Source of the DNA: Bacillota bacterium
GTDB taxonomy: Bacteria > Bacillota > Clostridia > Acetivibrionales > DSM-1351
Assembly (NCBI GenBank): GCA_023433945.1
Contig: JAEYTP010000038.1
Span: 1 to 33,585, forward strand
Direction: 5' to 3'
DNA length: 33,585 nucleotides
Part shown: one piece after another, positions 1 to 8,464 of the stretch
Layout: each line of letters begins with the position of its first letter
Numbering within the stretch: position 1 is the first letter of the stretch
Position numbers and translations under genes: made by a program
Notes under the pieces: generated by a model
The model's input: only the letters and a program-made list of their open reading frames with translations
Told to the model about the DNA's origin: nothing
Databases searched by the model: none

Positions 1-164
1 AGTGCAAAGAAGCTATCGCTAATGGTCAGGATACTGCTGCAGAATCATTTAAGAACGCTACTAAGGCTTTAGATAAAGCAGCAGCTAAAAATATTTTACA
101 CAAGAACACCGCTGCGAGAAGAAAGTCAAGATTAGCAAAGGCTTTAAATGCAGCAAACAAGTAA
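1..164 (+). CDS. rpsT: 30S ribosomal protein S20 (3' end, truncated by window)
   Basis: The first 164 bases read in frame (first full codon at base 3) as the last 53 residues of S20, a small-subunit protein that binds 16S rRNA. The C-terminal run KNTAARRKSRLAKALNAANK is the characteristic Lys/Arg/Ala-rich S20 tail, and TAA follows at 162-164. The start lies outside the window. A strong terminator follows directly, so it does not appear to be co-transcribed with topB. Confidence is high because the tail is distinctive, even though only part of the gene is present. Confidence 0.95.
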   Translation, partial: CKEAIANGQDTAAESFKNATKALDKAAAKNILHKNTAARRKSRLAKALNAANK

Positions 165-186
165 TACATTACAGATAGCGACGTAG

Positions 187-218
187 TGCCTGTTTCTTCA
201 TAAGAAACAGGCATTTTT
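187..218 (+). terminator. Rho-independent terminator after rpsT
   Basis: A perfect 12-bp stem (TGCCTGTTTCTT / AAGAAACAGGCA) with a 3-nt loop is followed by five T residues. It lies 22 bp after the rpsT stop and ends 20 bp before the topB start. Confidence 0.93.
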
Positions 219-238
219 GATTGTGAAAGGAAAAAAAC

Positions 239-2416
239 ATGGGAAAAACATTGGTACTAGCTGAGAAGCCATCTGTTGCCCGAGATTTGGCAAAGGTATT
301 AGGTTGCAGCCAAAACAGCAACGGATTTATTTCAGGTTCAAAATATATAGTTACATGGGCCCTTGGGCATCTTGTTACACTTGCAGACCCGGAAGTATAT
401 AGTGACAAATATAAGAGCTGGAGAATTGAGGATTTGCCTATGCTCCCAAAAAAAATGGAGCTGGTTGTTATCAGAGAAACCTCCAAGCAATTTGGTGTGG
501 TAAAGAATCTTTTAAAGAGAGATGACATAGATGAACTGGTTATTGCGACTGACTCTGGGAGAGAAGGAGAACTTGTCGCTCGTTGGATTATTATTAAGGC
601 AGGCTTCAAAAAACCTATCAAAAGGCTATGGATATCATCTCAGACAGATAAAGCTATAAAAGAAGGTTTTTCAAAGCTTAAGCCTTCTAGAGAGTATGAT
701 AACCTGTTTTATTCCGCTCAAAGCCGTGCAGAAGCGGACTGGCTAGTTGGGCTTAATGTTACAAGGGCCCTGACTTGTAAATACAATGCTCAATTATCAG
801 CTGGACGTGTTCAAACACCTACATTAGCTATGATTGTTGAGCGTGAAAATGAGATTAAGAAATTCATTCCAAAGGACTTTTGGACTATATCGGGAAGCTT
901 CTTTGGCTTTAATGTACAGTGGCAGGACAAGAAATCAGGACAGACGAGGATATTTGATAAACAGCTTGCGGATGATATTACTAAAAAAGTATCAAATCAA
1001 CCCGCTGAAATTACTGATATCAAAAAAGAAGCAAAAAAAGAACTCCCCCCTTTGGCATATGACCTAACTGAGCTTCAGAGGGATGCAAATAAGCGTTATG
1101 GTTACTCAGCAAAGCAGACTTTAAATATAATGCAGAGATTATACGAGTCCCACAAGCTGGTTACTTATCCTAGAACTGACTCCAGATATATTACTGACGA
1201 TATTGTTGCAACCCTTCCAGAACGATTAAAGGCTATAGCTGTTGGTCCTTATGCGAAGGCAGCCCAACTTTTGATACGCAATAAGCTCAATATAACAAAG
1301 CGTTTTGTTGATAACTCAAAAGTAACTGACCACCATGCAATAATTCCTACTGAGCAATTTGTCAATCTCTCGTCCCTTAGTACTGAAGAAAGAAATATAT
1401 ATGACCTGATTGTGAAAAGGTTTCTTGCTGTATTAAATACACCATTTGAGTATGAGCAAACTACCGTTCAAATTACCTGTTCCTCTGAGTTATTCTTTGC
1501 TAGAGGTAGGATTGTAAAGGCATTGGGCTGGAAATCAATCTACGAGGGTTTTGGGCGCATAGACGACGATGATGAACAAGATGACACGGAAGCTAGCTCC
1601 GAACAAGCTATTCCAAGCGTTATTAAAGGTCAGAAGGATAAGTTGACGTCAGTACGACCTATCAACGGTAAAACAAAGCCTCCTGCGCGTTATACTGAAG
1701 CTAGTCTTCTTTCTGCAATGGAGCACCCAGGTAAATTTGTGCAAAGCAAGGAGCTTAGGGAAACTCTTGAAACAACAAGTGGACTAGGAACACCTGCTAC
1801 CAGAGCAGACATTATTGAAAAGCTGTTCAATACCTTTTATATAGAGCGAAGAGGAAAAGAGCTCTTCCCTACCTCCAAAGGTATTCAACTAATAGGCTTG
1901 GTACCAGAGGATCTTAAATCTCCTGAGCTCACAGCAAAATGGGAGCAACAGCTATCCCTAATAAGCAAAGGTAAAATAAACTCTGTTTCCTTTATTAATG
2001 AAATGAGGGGTTATGCCTCAACTCTTGTAAGCAATGTTGTGGCTAGTAATGAGGTTTATAAGCATGACAATGTTACACGTCAGCGTTGTGAGTGTGGTCA
2101 ATTTTTACTTGAGGTTAACGGCAAGAAAGGTAAAATGCTTGTTTGCCCCGATAGAGAATGCGGGTATAGAAAAACTCTCACTCAAACCTCAAATGCACGT
2201 TGTCCTGAATGCAAAAAGAAGATGGAAATCCGTGGTGAAGGAGAAAACAAGACATTTTATTGTTCCTGTGGTTATCGTGAAAAGCTTGATGCTTTCAAGC
2301 AACGCAAGAACGAGCAAGTAAGCAAGAAAGATGTAACTAAGTTCCTGAGGCAGCAAGACAGTGATGAAACCATTAATTCTGCACTTGCTGAGGCACTTGC
2401 AAAGTGGAAGAAGTAA
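239..2416 (+). CDS. topB: DNA topoisomerase III (type IA)
   Basis: A 725-residue type IA topoisomerase, which relaxes negative supercoils and decatenates single-stranded or recombination intermediates through a 5'-phosphotyrosine link. The N-terminal Toprim domain opens with KTLVLAEKPSVARDL and carries the acidic metal site ATDSGREGE (D105 to E111). The active-site region is LVTYPRTDSRY, with the likely nucleophile Tyr310. SAGRVQTPTLAM near residue 187 is another family signature. The C-terminus adds two short Cys clusters (C617/C619/C636/C641 and C655/C658/C675/C677), probably zinc ribbons, which are absent from E. coli TopB but common in Bacillota. The ATG follows a GAAAGGA ribosome site. 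The gene stands alone, with terminators on both sides. Confidence 0.96.
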   Translation: MGKTLVLAEKPSVARDLAKVLGCSQNSNGFISGSKYIVTWALGHLVTLADPEVYSDKYKSWRIEDLPMLPKKMELVVIRETSKQFGVVKNLLKRDDIDELVIATDSGREGELVARWIIIKAGFKKPIKRLWISSQTDKAIKEGFSKLKPSREYDNLFYSAQSRAEADWLVGLNVTRALTCKYNAQLSAGRVQTPTLAMIVERENEIKKFIPKDFWTISGSFFGFNVQWQDKKSGQTRIFDKQLADDITKKVSNQPAEITDIKKEAKKELPPLAYDLTELQRDANKRYGYSAKQTLNIMQRLYESHKLVTYPRTDSRYITDDIVATLPERLKAIAVGPYAKAAQLLIRNKLNITKRFVDNSKVTDHHAIIPTEQFVNLSSLSTEERNIYDLIVKRFLAVLNTPFEYEQTTVQITCSSELFFARGRIVKALGWKSIYEGFGRIDDDDEQDDTEASSEQAIPSVIKGQKDKLTSVRPINGKTKPPARYTEASLLSAMEHPGKFVQSKELRETLETTSGLGTPATRADIIEKLFNTFYIERRGKELFPTSKGIQLIGLVPEDLKSPELTAKWEQQLSLISKGKINSVSFINEMRGYASTLVSNVVASNEVYKHDNVTRQRCECGQFLLEVNGKKGKMLVCPDRECGYRKTLTQTSNARCPECKKKMEIRGEGENKTFYCSCGYREKLDAFKQRKNEQVSKKDVTKFLRQQDSDETINSALAEALAKWKK

Positions 2417-2446
2417 GTTATACCCCCCACAAAGACATAAAATATA

Positions 2447-2489
2447 CCCCCGTAAAGTGACTTTTTAGGGTCATTTTACGGGGGCTTTT
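2447..2489. terminator. Bidirectional terminator between topB and the convergent secreted-protein gene
   Basis: A 15-bp stem (CCCCCGTAAAGTGAC / GTCATTTTACGGGGG, one G-U pair) with an 8-nt loop lies 30 bp after the topB stop and directly after the stop of the opposing gene. A TTTT tract follows on the plus strand. The T tract on the minus side is interrupted (TATATTTTA), so it is stronger for topB. Confidence 0.85.
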
Positions 2490-2491
2490 GC

Positions 2492-4339
2492 TTATTTTTC
2501 TTCATATTCCTTCAGGTCATGCTTCTTCCATTGAAGTGAAAGCTTACTGTAGTTCACACCATTGGTAGTGGTATTTGCCCATATATCCTTTGCCTTCTTC
2601 AAATTAGCATCCGACGTATTTGAAACAGGAATATACACGGTCTGAGTATATAAATCTTTTCCTATCTTGATATAGTAAATATATTCATTTGCTACGCTAT
2701 CAAGATAAAAGCTCTTTGATTCATCCTCTTTCACAAACTGTTGAATAGCATTAACATCATATTCCTTTGACAAACAGTATATCTGAGCACCGTTATATTC
2801 AGATGATGTAATGCTCACCTTTGCAAGCCCAAAATTAACCTCCTCATTCTTGAGGTACATCAATCCTAATGGGCTAATGGTATCTTCTAACTTTGCGGAA
2901 CTAAGAGAAACATTCATGGATAAATTAATGTTGCTTTCAGGATCAAAAGTATTGATGTATTCAGCAGTTCCAACACCGGAATACCCTCCATAATAACCCG
3001 ACGAATACATATATTTATCATAATAGTATCCACTTAGTCCAGTGTTACCAGTATTCCAATTTCTTGTAACCTTTGTTGCAAAATTATATTTCTTCATTTT
3101 GAACTCTTTGGGCTCTGAGAAATTAACAAGACCTTCTGCCTGAGCTATTTTGCCTAAATATTTACTCAGATTTGCTTTATCCAGTGTAAAGGAGTTAAGC
3201 ATTTTATTGATACTTGCCTTCTTATTATCATCTAAATACTTATCATCCATCATAATAGCAGAAACAAGATACTTATAGCCATTTCCTACTACGTATAGAT
3301 TATTCATTATGTATGGCTTATTTGTAATAGTCTTAAAACGTAGCGAAACAAAATATGTATTGAGACCATTCTGAACTTGCTCTTTGCTGCTTAGCAACTC
3401 AACCACGTTGTTATTATAATTATTCTTTATTTTGTCAATATCCTTTAGTGCCCAGTTTTTTGTGGTCTCATCACTTGTTGCTGAGCCAACAACACTAACG
3501 GTTATTCCCTCCTGAATATTAGTAACCATGTTATTCATAGCGTTTTCTGTCTTGTTGTCAACAGCACTAGACATTTCCTCATCTGTATAAACCTTTTGAA
3601 TAATCTGATTTCTGGCATTTGGTGTTCCACTTACCTTCCAATAAGGGCTAAGTATCATTTTGTATCCGTAACTAGTATTGGTGTAATTTCTCTCATCACT
3701 TATTGAATCTGATAACTCTTTAATATTTGGATTTTTACTATCAAATGAAGTACTAAAAGAGCTAGTAAGCTTATCAAACATATCAGAGTGATTTTTGTAA
3801 AATTCTCCAACCATACTGATTGTTAGATTATATATGTATCCATTTTGTATATAAATCCTATTTTCAACGTATTCTCTGAATTCTTCTGCTGCTTGATCCA
3901 CCAAATAGTAATCATAATAACCGCCTGCTTTTATGATACGTAAATACTTCTGCCCTGCTGCATCAGTAGCTATATCAACCAAGAATTCCTTATCACCCCA
4001 TAAGTAGTAATAGCCCTGTTTTGATTGATTTTGCATAATATAAAGTAAATCTTCAAGCTTTAAATTATCTGTATTTTTGTTAACTTCCAAGCTGATAGTA
4101 GAATTGTAGCTAGTCGTCGACATGTTGAAGTAGTTAGCTCTGTCACTTTTATAAATAATAGCATCATCAGGGAGGTACATGGACCATTTATATATGTAGC
4201 TTCCAACCTCTGTTTTAGATGCATCCTTGCTTGAAAAAACCTTGTAAAGGTCTATATTGCCACTTTCTGCACTCACAATAGGTGCAAAGCAGCCAATTAA
4301 CATAATTGTACAAACAATAACCGATAGTAATTTTTTCAT
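2492..4339 (-). CDS. Secreted protein or lipoprotein of unknown function, downstream of htrA
   Basis: No family is recognised in this 615-residue protein. It begins MKKLLSVIVCTIMLIGCFAP, an export signal that can be read in two ways: a lipobox LIGC with Cys17, or signal peptidase I cleavage after IVSA. The mature part is rich in Tyr, Ser, Asn and Lys, with a short Tyr/Gly-rich stretch near residue 440 (YYGGYSG), and has no other clear membrane segment. Export and a cell-surface location are therefore inferred. A TTG nine bases further upstream is in frame, but it abuts the AAGGAGG site. The ATG at 4339, with a 10-nt spacer, is the better start. It follows htrA by 18 bp and is probably co-transcribed, suggesting a partner or substrate of that protease. 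Confidence 0.8.
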   Translation of the reverse strand: MKKLLSVIVCTIMLIGCFAPIVSAESGNIDLYKVFSSKDASKTEVGSYIYKWSMYLPDDAIIYKSDRANYFNMSTTSYNSTISLEVNKNTDNLKLEDLLYIMQNQSKQGYYYLWGDKEFLVDIATDAAGQKYLRIIKAGGYYDYYLVDQAAEEFREYVENRIYIQNGYIYNLTISMVGEFYKNHSDMFDKLTSSFSTSFDSKNPNIKELSDSISDERNYTNTSYGYKMILSPYWKVSGTPNARNQIIQKVYTDEEMSSAVDNKTENAMNNMVTNIQEGITVSVVGSATSDETTKNWALKDIDKIKNNYNNNVVELLSSKEQVQNGLNTYFVSLRFKTITNKPYIMNNLYVVGNGYKYLVSAIMMDDKYLDDNKKASINKMLNSFTLDKANLSKYLGKIAQAEGLVNFSEPKEFKMKKYNFATKVTRNWNTGNTGLSGYYYDKYMYSSGYYGGYSGVGTAEYINTFDPESNINLSMNVSLSSAKLEDTISPLGLMYLKNEEVNFGLAKVSITSSEYNGAQIYCLSKEYDVNAIQQFVKEDESKSFYLDSVANEYIYYIKIGKDLYTQTVYIPVSNTSDANLKKAKDIWANTTTNGVNYSKLSLQWKKHDLKEYEEK

Positions 4340-4357
4340 GTATAGCAAACCTCCTTA

Positions 4358-5434
4358 TTATTTCTTTTTCGCTGGTACTTCTTTAAGCGTTACAGTAATA
4401 TCGAACTTTTTGTCTCCCCTTGAGAAAGTAAGCTTAACCTTGTCACCGGGCAGATAGTTTTTTAAAATTTCATTGTACGATGCTATTGAAGTAGTAGGTT
4501 TGCCGTTAATAGAATCCAGTAAATCCCCCTCTTTTATCTGCTCTGAGGTAACCACAGCATTATTTTGGATGGTAACAACTTTTAGACCCTGATTGGTTGG
4601 CAATCCAAGCAATGCTGCCCAGTTCTCTTCAAACTCAATACCTGTAAAACACCTTTTAATCTTACCGTATTTCTTGTAATGATTTAAAAAGTAATTAATG
4701 TTATTTGCTGGTATTGAAAAGTTCATGCCCTGATAATAGGAATATCCCAGAGTATTAATACCAACCAGCTCACAGCTCATATTAACAAGGGGTCCTCCAC
4801 TATTTCCTGGATTTATTGATGAATCGGTCTGCAAATAGGAATAAATCCCGTCAACAGGTCTATTTAAGCCGCTGATTATTCCCTTACTTGCGCTGTTTCT
4901 GTACTCAAAGAACAATGGTGTACCAATGGCAATAACATCATCACCAACTTTTGTTTTCTTTTCATCAGCTATAGCCATGGGTTTAAGATCCTTACGATCT
5001 ATCTGAATAAGAGCCAAATCTATGTCCTTGTCAGCATATAACAGCTTAGCTTCAAAGATTTTTCCGTCATAAGTTACAACAAATATTTCCTTTATTCCAT
5101 CAATTACATGATTATTTGTAAGTATCTTCCCATCCTTGTCAATCACTACACCTGACCCAAACTGCAGATTCTTTGGGAACTTACTGTAGGTATCTTCCTG
5201 TTCACGATATTGAGTATTATTTCCTATTATTGCTACAACTGACTGATTTACCTCATCAATGACCTCTGAAACCTTTTGTTTCTCTTGTGTTTTTGATATT
5301 TGCTCCTGCTGTACCTGCTTTGTTGCTGCAACAATATCATCCTGCTGTTTTGAAGAAACAGCTGCAAAGCTAGGCATAGTAACTTGCATCAACATGAATA
5401 GACATACAATTAAGCTGACGATTCTTTTTCTCAT
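4358..5434 (-). CDS. HtrA/DegP-like S1C serine protease with PDZ domain
   Basis: A 358-residue exported trypsin-fold protease for envelope protein quality control. A signal peptide (MRKRIVSLIVCLFMLM..., cleavage near SFAA) is followed by a Gln/Lys-rich linker at about 28-65 and then the protease domain. The catalytic triad is visible: His109 in LTNNHV, Asp139 in DIDLALIQ and Ser212 in INPGNSGGPL. Residues 265-350 form a single PDZ domain (EGDLLDSINGKPT). The signal looks cleavable, unlike the N-terminal anchor of many Bacillus HtrA proteins, so the enzyme may be free outside the cell. AGGAGG lies 7 bases before the ATG. It is the first gene of a pair with the secreted protein downstream. The specific paralogue name cannot be decided from the sequence. 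Confidence 0.93.
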   Translation of the reverse strand: MRKRIVSLIVCLFMLMQVTMPSFAAVSSKQQDDIVAATKQVQQEQISKTQEKQKVSEVIDEVNQSVVAIIGNNTQYREQEDTYSKFPKNLQFGSGVVIDKDGKILTNNHVIDGIKEIFVVTYDGKIFEAKLLYADKDIDLALIQIDRKDLKPMAIADEKKTKVGDDVIAIGTPLFFEYRNSASKGIISGLNRPVDGIYSYLQTDSSINPGNSGGPLVNMSCELVGINTLGYSYYQGMNFSIPANNINYFLNHYKKYGKIKRCFTGIEFEENWAALLGLPTNQGLKVVTIQNNAVVTSEQIKEGDLLDSINGKPTTSIASYNEILKNYLPGDKVKLTFSRGDKKFDITVTLKEVPAKKK

Positions 5435-5754
5435 GTAGAAACCTCCTATAATTTTTTAGCCATCAAATATTATCATTTATATACTCTAAGCTAGCAACAT
5501 ATTACCATATTTATACAGTAAAATAATTACAAATTTATGTCATTTATGGTGTAAATATTTGTCCTGTTTTTTATAAGCGAGTAAAGAAAAGCAAAGAAGA
5601 GTGTTGGATCAATCATTATATAGAGGTCTGAATGAACTATTGGCATAAATGATTTGCGGTAACAGGAATGGCGTACAAAAAAACTGATCATATGAGATAT
5701 GGTCAGTTTTTTATCTGCTTTGGAAAAAGGCTGATATTCAATTTAATATATGTA
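5435..5754. other. Spacer of 320 bp between htrA and the kinase-like gene
   Basis: The part next to htrA is very AT-rich and presumably holds its promoter, although no -35/-10 pair stands out. Bases 5580-5670 are less AT-rich and contain no credible ORF or hairpin. The only clear element is the terminator at 5677-5712. Confidence 0.6.
5677..5712 (-). terminator. Terminator downstream of the cytidylate kinase-like gene
   Basis: The stem CTGATCATAT / ATATGGTCAG (one G-U pair, loop GAG) is flanked by seven A on one side and six T on the other. It can therefore stop transcription on either strand. On the minus strand it lies about 43 bp after the kinase-like stop. Confidence 0.85.
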
Positions 5755-6366
5755 TCATTTTATATAGCTTATTATATCATTCACTACCTTATCAAGATCT
5801 ACCTTTGAAGTATTTATAACCAGGTCATATTGGGTTAAATCTGTCCAATCTTGACCTGTAAAGGTATAGAAGTATTTTTTTCGTTCAATATCGCATTTGT
5901 CTATTTTTTTCTTAGCCTCAGATGAAGATAAATTATAGAGCTTCTCTATCCTACTCTGTCTAAAATCCTGGTCGGCATGTAAAAAGACATTAAATAGATT
6001 AGGGTTATCCCTAAGAATATAAGATGCACAGCGCCCTATGATAACACAAGGTTCATTTTCAACGCTTTTGGTGATAATATCTGATTCAATATCAAACAAC
6101 TGAGCATTTGTAGGAAGAGAAAAAACTGGTGGAATATACTCATAGCTAAGCATTGGTTGTGTAATCAATACCGCCTGCCAAAAGGATGAAAGCCTTTCAT
6201 CAATTGTCGATAAATGTCTTTCGTTAAGCTTTAATTCTTCTGCTGCTCTGCGTATAATCTCATGGTCAATATACTTGTAGGATAACTTCTCTGCAAGCTG
6301 CTTTCCAACGTAGGCTCCCCCACTTCCAAGCTGACGATTAATAGTTATAACGGTATAATTATTCAT
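5755..6366 (-). CDS. Cytidylate kinase-like family protein
   Basis: A 203-residue P-loop protein of the AAA-type/cytidylate-kinase-like group (Pfam Cytidylate_kin2 type). The N-terminus ITINRQLGSGGAYVGKQLA carries an atypical Walker A (GSGGAYVGK, residues 14-22), followed by YIDHEIIRRAA as in CMP kinases. A central VIIGRCASYIL and a basic region near 135-165 (RIEKLY... KKIDKCDIERKKYF) resemble the NMP-binding and LID segments. True CMP kinase activity is not certain, because these paralogues usually coexist with a housekeeping cmk and their substrate is unknown. AGGAGG lies 6 bases before the ATG. It is monocistronic, with its own terminator. Confidence 0.85.
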   Translation of the reverse strand: MNNYTVITINRQLGSGGAYVGKQLAEKLSYKYIDHEIIRRAAEELKLNERHLSTIDERLSSFWQAVLITQPMLSYEYIPPVFSLPTNAQLFDIESDIITKSVENEPCVIIGRCASYILRDNPNLFNVFLHADQDFRQSRIEKLYNLSSSEAKKKIDKCDIERKKYFYTFTGQDWTDLTQYDLVINTSKVDLDKVVNDIISYIK

Positions 6367-6524
6367 AATGTCCTCCTGTTCTTTGCTTAGAATTGCGCTG
6401 TTTCCTAATACTATTATATAACTTTTTTTGATAAAATCCCATCTTATTTATGTATATCTAAATAATTTAATATAGTTTAGTAAACAATGTATCTTTGTTT
6501 ATAAATCATAAAGATTTGCTATAG

Positions 6525-6652
6525 CTTTTGATAATATAAACATTTAAAAAACATATCCTGTTCATGTAAAATAAAGAGCTATATATATCTTTTGCTAATA
6601 TAAACATAATGAAAAACATATTTTGCTTATGTAAATTAAAGCCTTATACTTA
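6525..6652. repeat. Two-copy 64-bp imperfect tandem repeat in the spacer upstream of the kinase-like gene
   Basis: Two consecutive 64-bp units (6525-6588 and 6589-6652) both begin CTTTTG and share AATATAAACAT, AAAAACATAT and TATGTAAA in register, roughly four bases in five being identical. The rest of the 390-bp spacer (6367-6756) is AT-rich and holds no credible gene. Its other recognisable element is the RNase J terminator. Confidence 0.75.
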
Positions 6653-6670
6653 ATAATATGCTAGTGAAAT

Positions 6671-6720
6671 AAAAAATGCACTCAACTAAACAGCTGACTG
6701 CTGAATTAGTTGGTGCATTT
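6671..6720 (-). terminator. Terminator of the RNase J gene
   Basis: Arms AAATGCACTCAACTAA and TTAGTTGGTGCATTT pair with one bulged T. On the minus strand the hairpin is followed by TTTTTTATTT. It lies 37 bp after the RNase J stop. Confidence 0.88.
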
Positions 6721-6756
6721 AAATTTAATGTTCTTATGCTAAACTACAACTTGACT

Positions 6757-8424
6757 CTATATCTCCATGATAATAGGCAGAATCATTGGCTTTCTCTTTG
6801 TCTTTTCATATATACAATCCCTAAGCGCATCACGAATAGCGGACTTTCTAGCCGACCAATCACCATGGTTCTTTCCGCCGAATCTATTAACTGCTTGATT
6901 AGCTATCTGCTTAAGCTGCTCCATGAGGTCTTCTGATTCCCTGACATATACAAAGCCTCTCGATATGATATCTGGGCCAGCTACAACATTTCCGGTATCT
7001 CCTTCGATTGTAATAACTACTACAATCAAACCATCCTGTGATAGATGCTTTCTATCTCTCAGAACGACATTGCCTACATCGCCCACTCCGAGACCATCAA
7101 CAAGAACCTTACCAGCAGGTACACTTCCATTTATCTTTGCAGAATCATTTGTAAGCTCAAGTACCTTTCCAATGTCCAATATGAATATATTCTCACTAGG
7201 CATACCCAGCTTTCTCGCCAAGTCACAGTGTTGCCTTAGATGTCTGTGTTCTCCATGCACAGGCATAAAGAATTTAGGCTTTACGAGGTTGTGGATTAGT
7301 TTTAACTCTTCCTGACAAGCATGCCCTGAAACGTGTATATCAGCTAGCGCATCGTATATAACATTTGCTCCCTTTTTAAAGAGCTCATTTACTATTCTAG
7401 AAATTAGCTTTTCGTTTCCAGGTATTGGTGAAGCTGAAATGATAACAACATCACCTGGAACAATCTCAACCTTCTTGTGCTCTGAAAATGTGATTCTGGA
7501 TAGAGCAGACATAGGCTCGCCCTGACTGCCAGTGGTAATAATAACAAGCTTGTCATGTGGCACTCTGTCCAAGGTCTCCATATCAACCAGCACGCCCTCT
7601 GGTACAGTAAGATATCCCAATTCCATCGCAACATTTAAAACATTGAGCATACTTCTGCCCAAAACAGATACCTTTCTATCAAACTTAACTGCGGCATTTA
7701 TTATCTGCTGAACTCTGTGTACATTTGATGCGAAAGTAGCCACCAGTATTCTGCTTTTGCAGTTCATAAATATTTCGTCCAGTGATTCTCCAACAGTACG
7801 CTCTGACATTGTGTATCCAGCACGTTCTACATTGGTACTATCACACATAAGCAATAGGACACCTTTCTTGCCTAGTTCAGCAAATCTTGCTAGGTCCATA
7901 GGTTCACCTTCAATAGGAGTATAATCAATCTTGAAATCTCCTGTATGAACGATGACACCGATAGGTGTAAATATCGCTAATGAAACAGCATCAGCAATAC
8001 TGTGAGTAGCTCTGATAAACTCAACCTTGAATGGTCCCAACTCAATAGTTTGTCCAGCATGTACAGTTTGAAGCTGAACCGTATCAAGCATTCTATGCTC
8101 TTCTAGTTTGTTTTTAACCAATCCTAGAGTTAATCTTGTACCATAGACAGGTACATTTATTTCTTTTAATACATATGGTAAGGCACCAATATGGTCCTCA
8201 TGTCCATGTGTTAATACAATTCCCCTAACCTTCTCCTTATTTTTTGCCAAATAAGTAACATCAGGTATTACAAGGTCTATTCCTAGCATCTCATCCTCAG
8301 GAAATGATAAACCACAGTCTACAATAAGGATCTCTTCTCCATATTCAAAGGCGGTAATATTTTTGCCTATCTCTTGGAGCCCACCCAAAGGAATTATCTT
8401 TAGTTTTTTCTTAGCTTTTGACAC
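6757..8424 (-). CDS. rnj: Ribonuclease J
   Basis: A 555-residue metallo-beta-lactamase/beta-CASP nuclease acting in mRNA decay and rRNA maturation by 5'-3' exo- and endonucleolytic cleavage. The metal-site motif LTHGHEDHIGALPY (H73, H75, D77, H78 from the chosen start) is complete. Further ligands are visible in ATHSIADAV and VHTGDFKID, and HVSGHA plus PVHGEHRHL complete the beta-CASP site. The C-terminal domain around GDWSARKSAIRDALRDC is typical of RNase J. A TTG two codons upstream sits one base from GGAGG, whereas the GTG at 8424 has a 7-nt spacer and gives the family-like start MSKAKKKLKIIPLGG. The upstream glycosyltransferase is 40 bp away and may be co-transcribed. Whether it is J1 or J2 cannot be told. 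Confidence 0.96.
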   Translation of the reverse strand: MSKAKKKLKIIPLGGLQEIGKNITAFEYGEEILIVDCGLSFPEDEMLGIDLVIPDVTYLAKNKEKVRGIVLTHGHEDHIGALPYVLKEINVPVYGTRLTLGLVKNKLEEHRMLDTVQLQTVHAGQTIELGPFKVEFIRATHSIADAVSLAIFTPIGVIVHTGDFKIDYTPIEGEPMDLARFAELGKKGVLLLMCDSTNVERAGYTMSERTVGESLDEIFMNCKSRILVATFASNVHRVQQIINAAVKFDRKVSVLGRSMLNVLNVAMELGYLTVPEGVLVDMETLDRVPHDKLVIITTGSQGEPMSALSRITFSEHKKVEIVPGDVVIISASPIPGNEKLISRIVNELFKKGANVIYDALADIHVSGHACQEELKLIHNLVKPKFFMPVHGEHRHLRQHCDLARKLGMPSENIFILDIGKVLELTNDSAKINGSVPAGKVLVDGLGVGDVGNVVLRDRKHLSQDGLIVVVITIEGDTGNVVAGPDIISRGFVYVRESEDLMEQLKQIANQAVNRFGGKNHGDWSARKSAIRDALRDCIYEKTKRKPMILPIIMEI

Positions 8425-8464
8425 AATCAAACCTCCATATTTTGTTTCGAATAATGTTTTTTAA

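Noticed and set aside
5669..5812. A 47-codon plus-strand frame starting ATGGCGTACAAA behind GGAATGG.
   Set aside because: It runs through the kinase terminator and into the antisense of the kinase-like gene, and its composition is that of AT-rich antisense sequence. There is no proper ribosome site.
6367..6756. A riboswitch or T-box leader in this AT-rich spacer.
   Set aside because: Only the 64-bp repeat and the RNase J terminator are recognisable. No conserved riboswitch core was seen.
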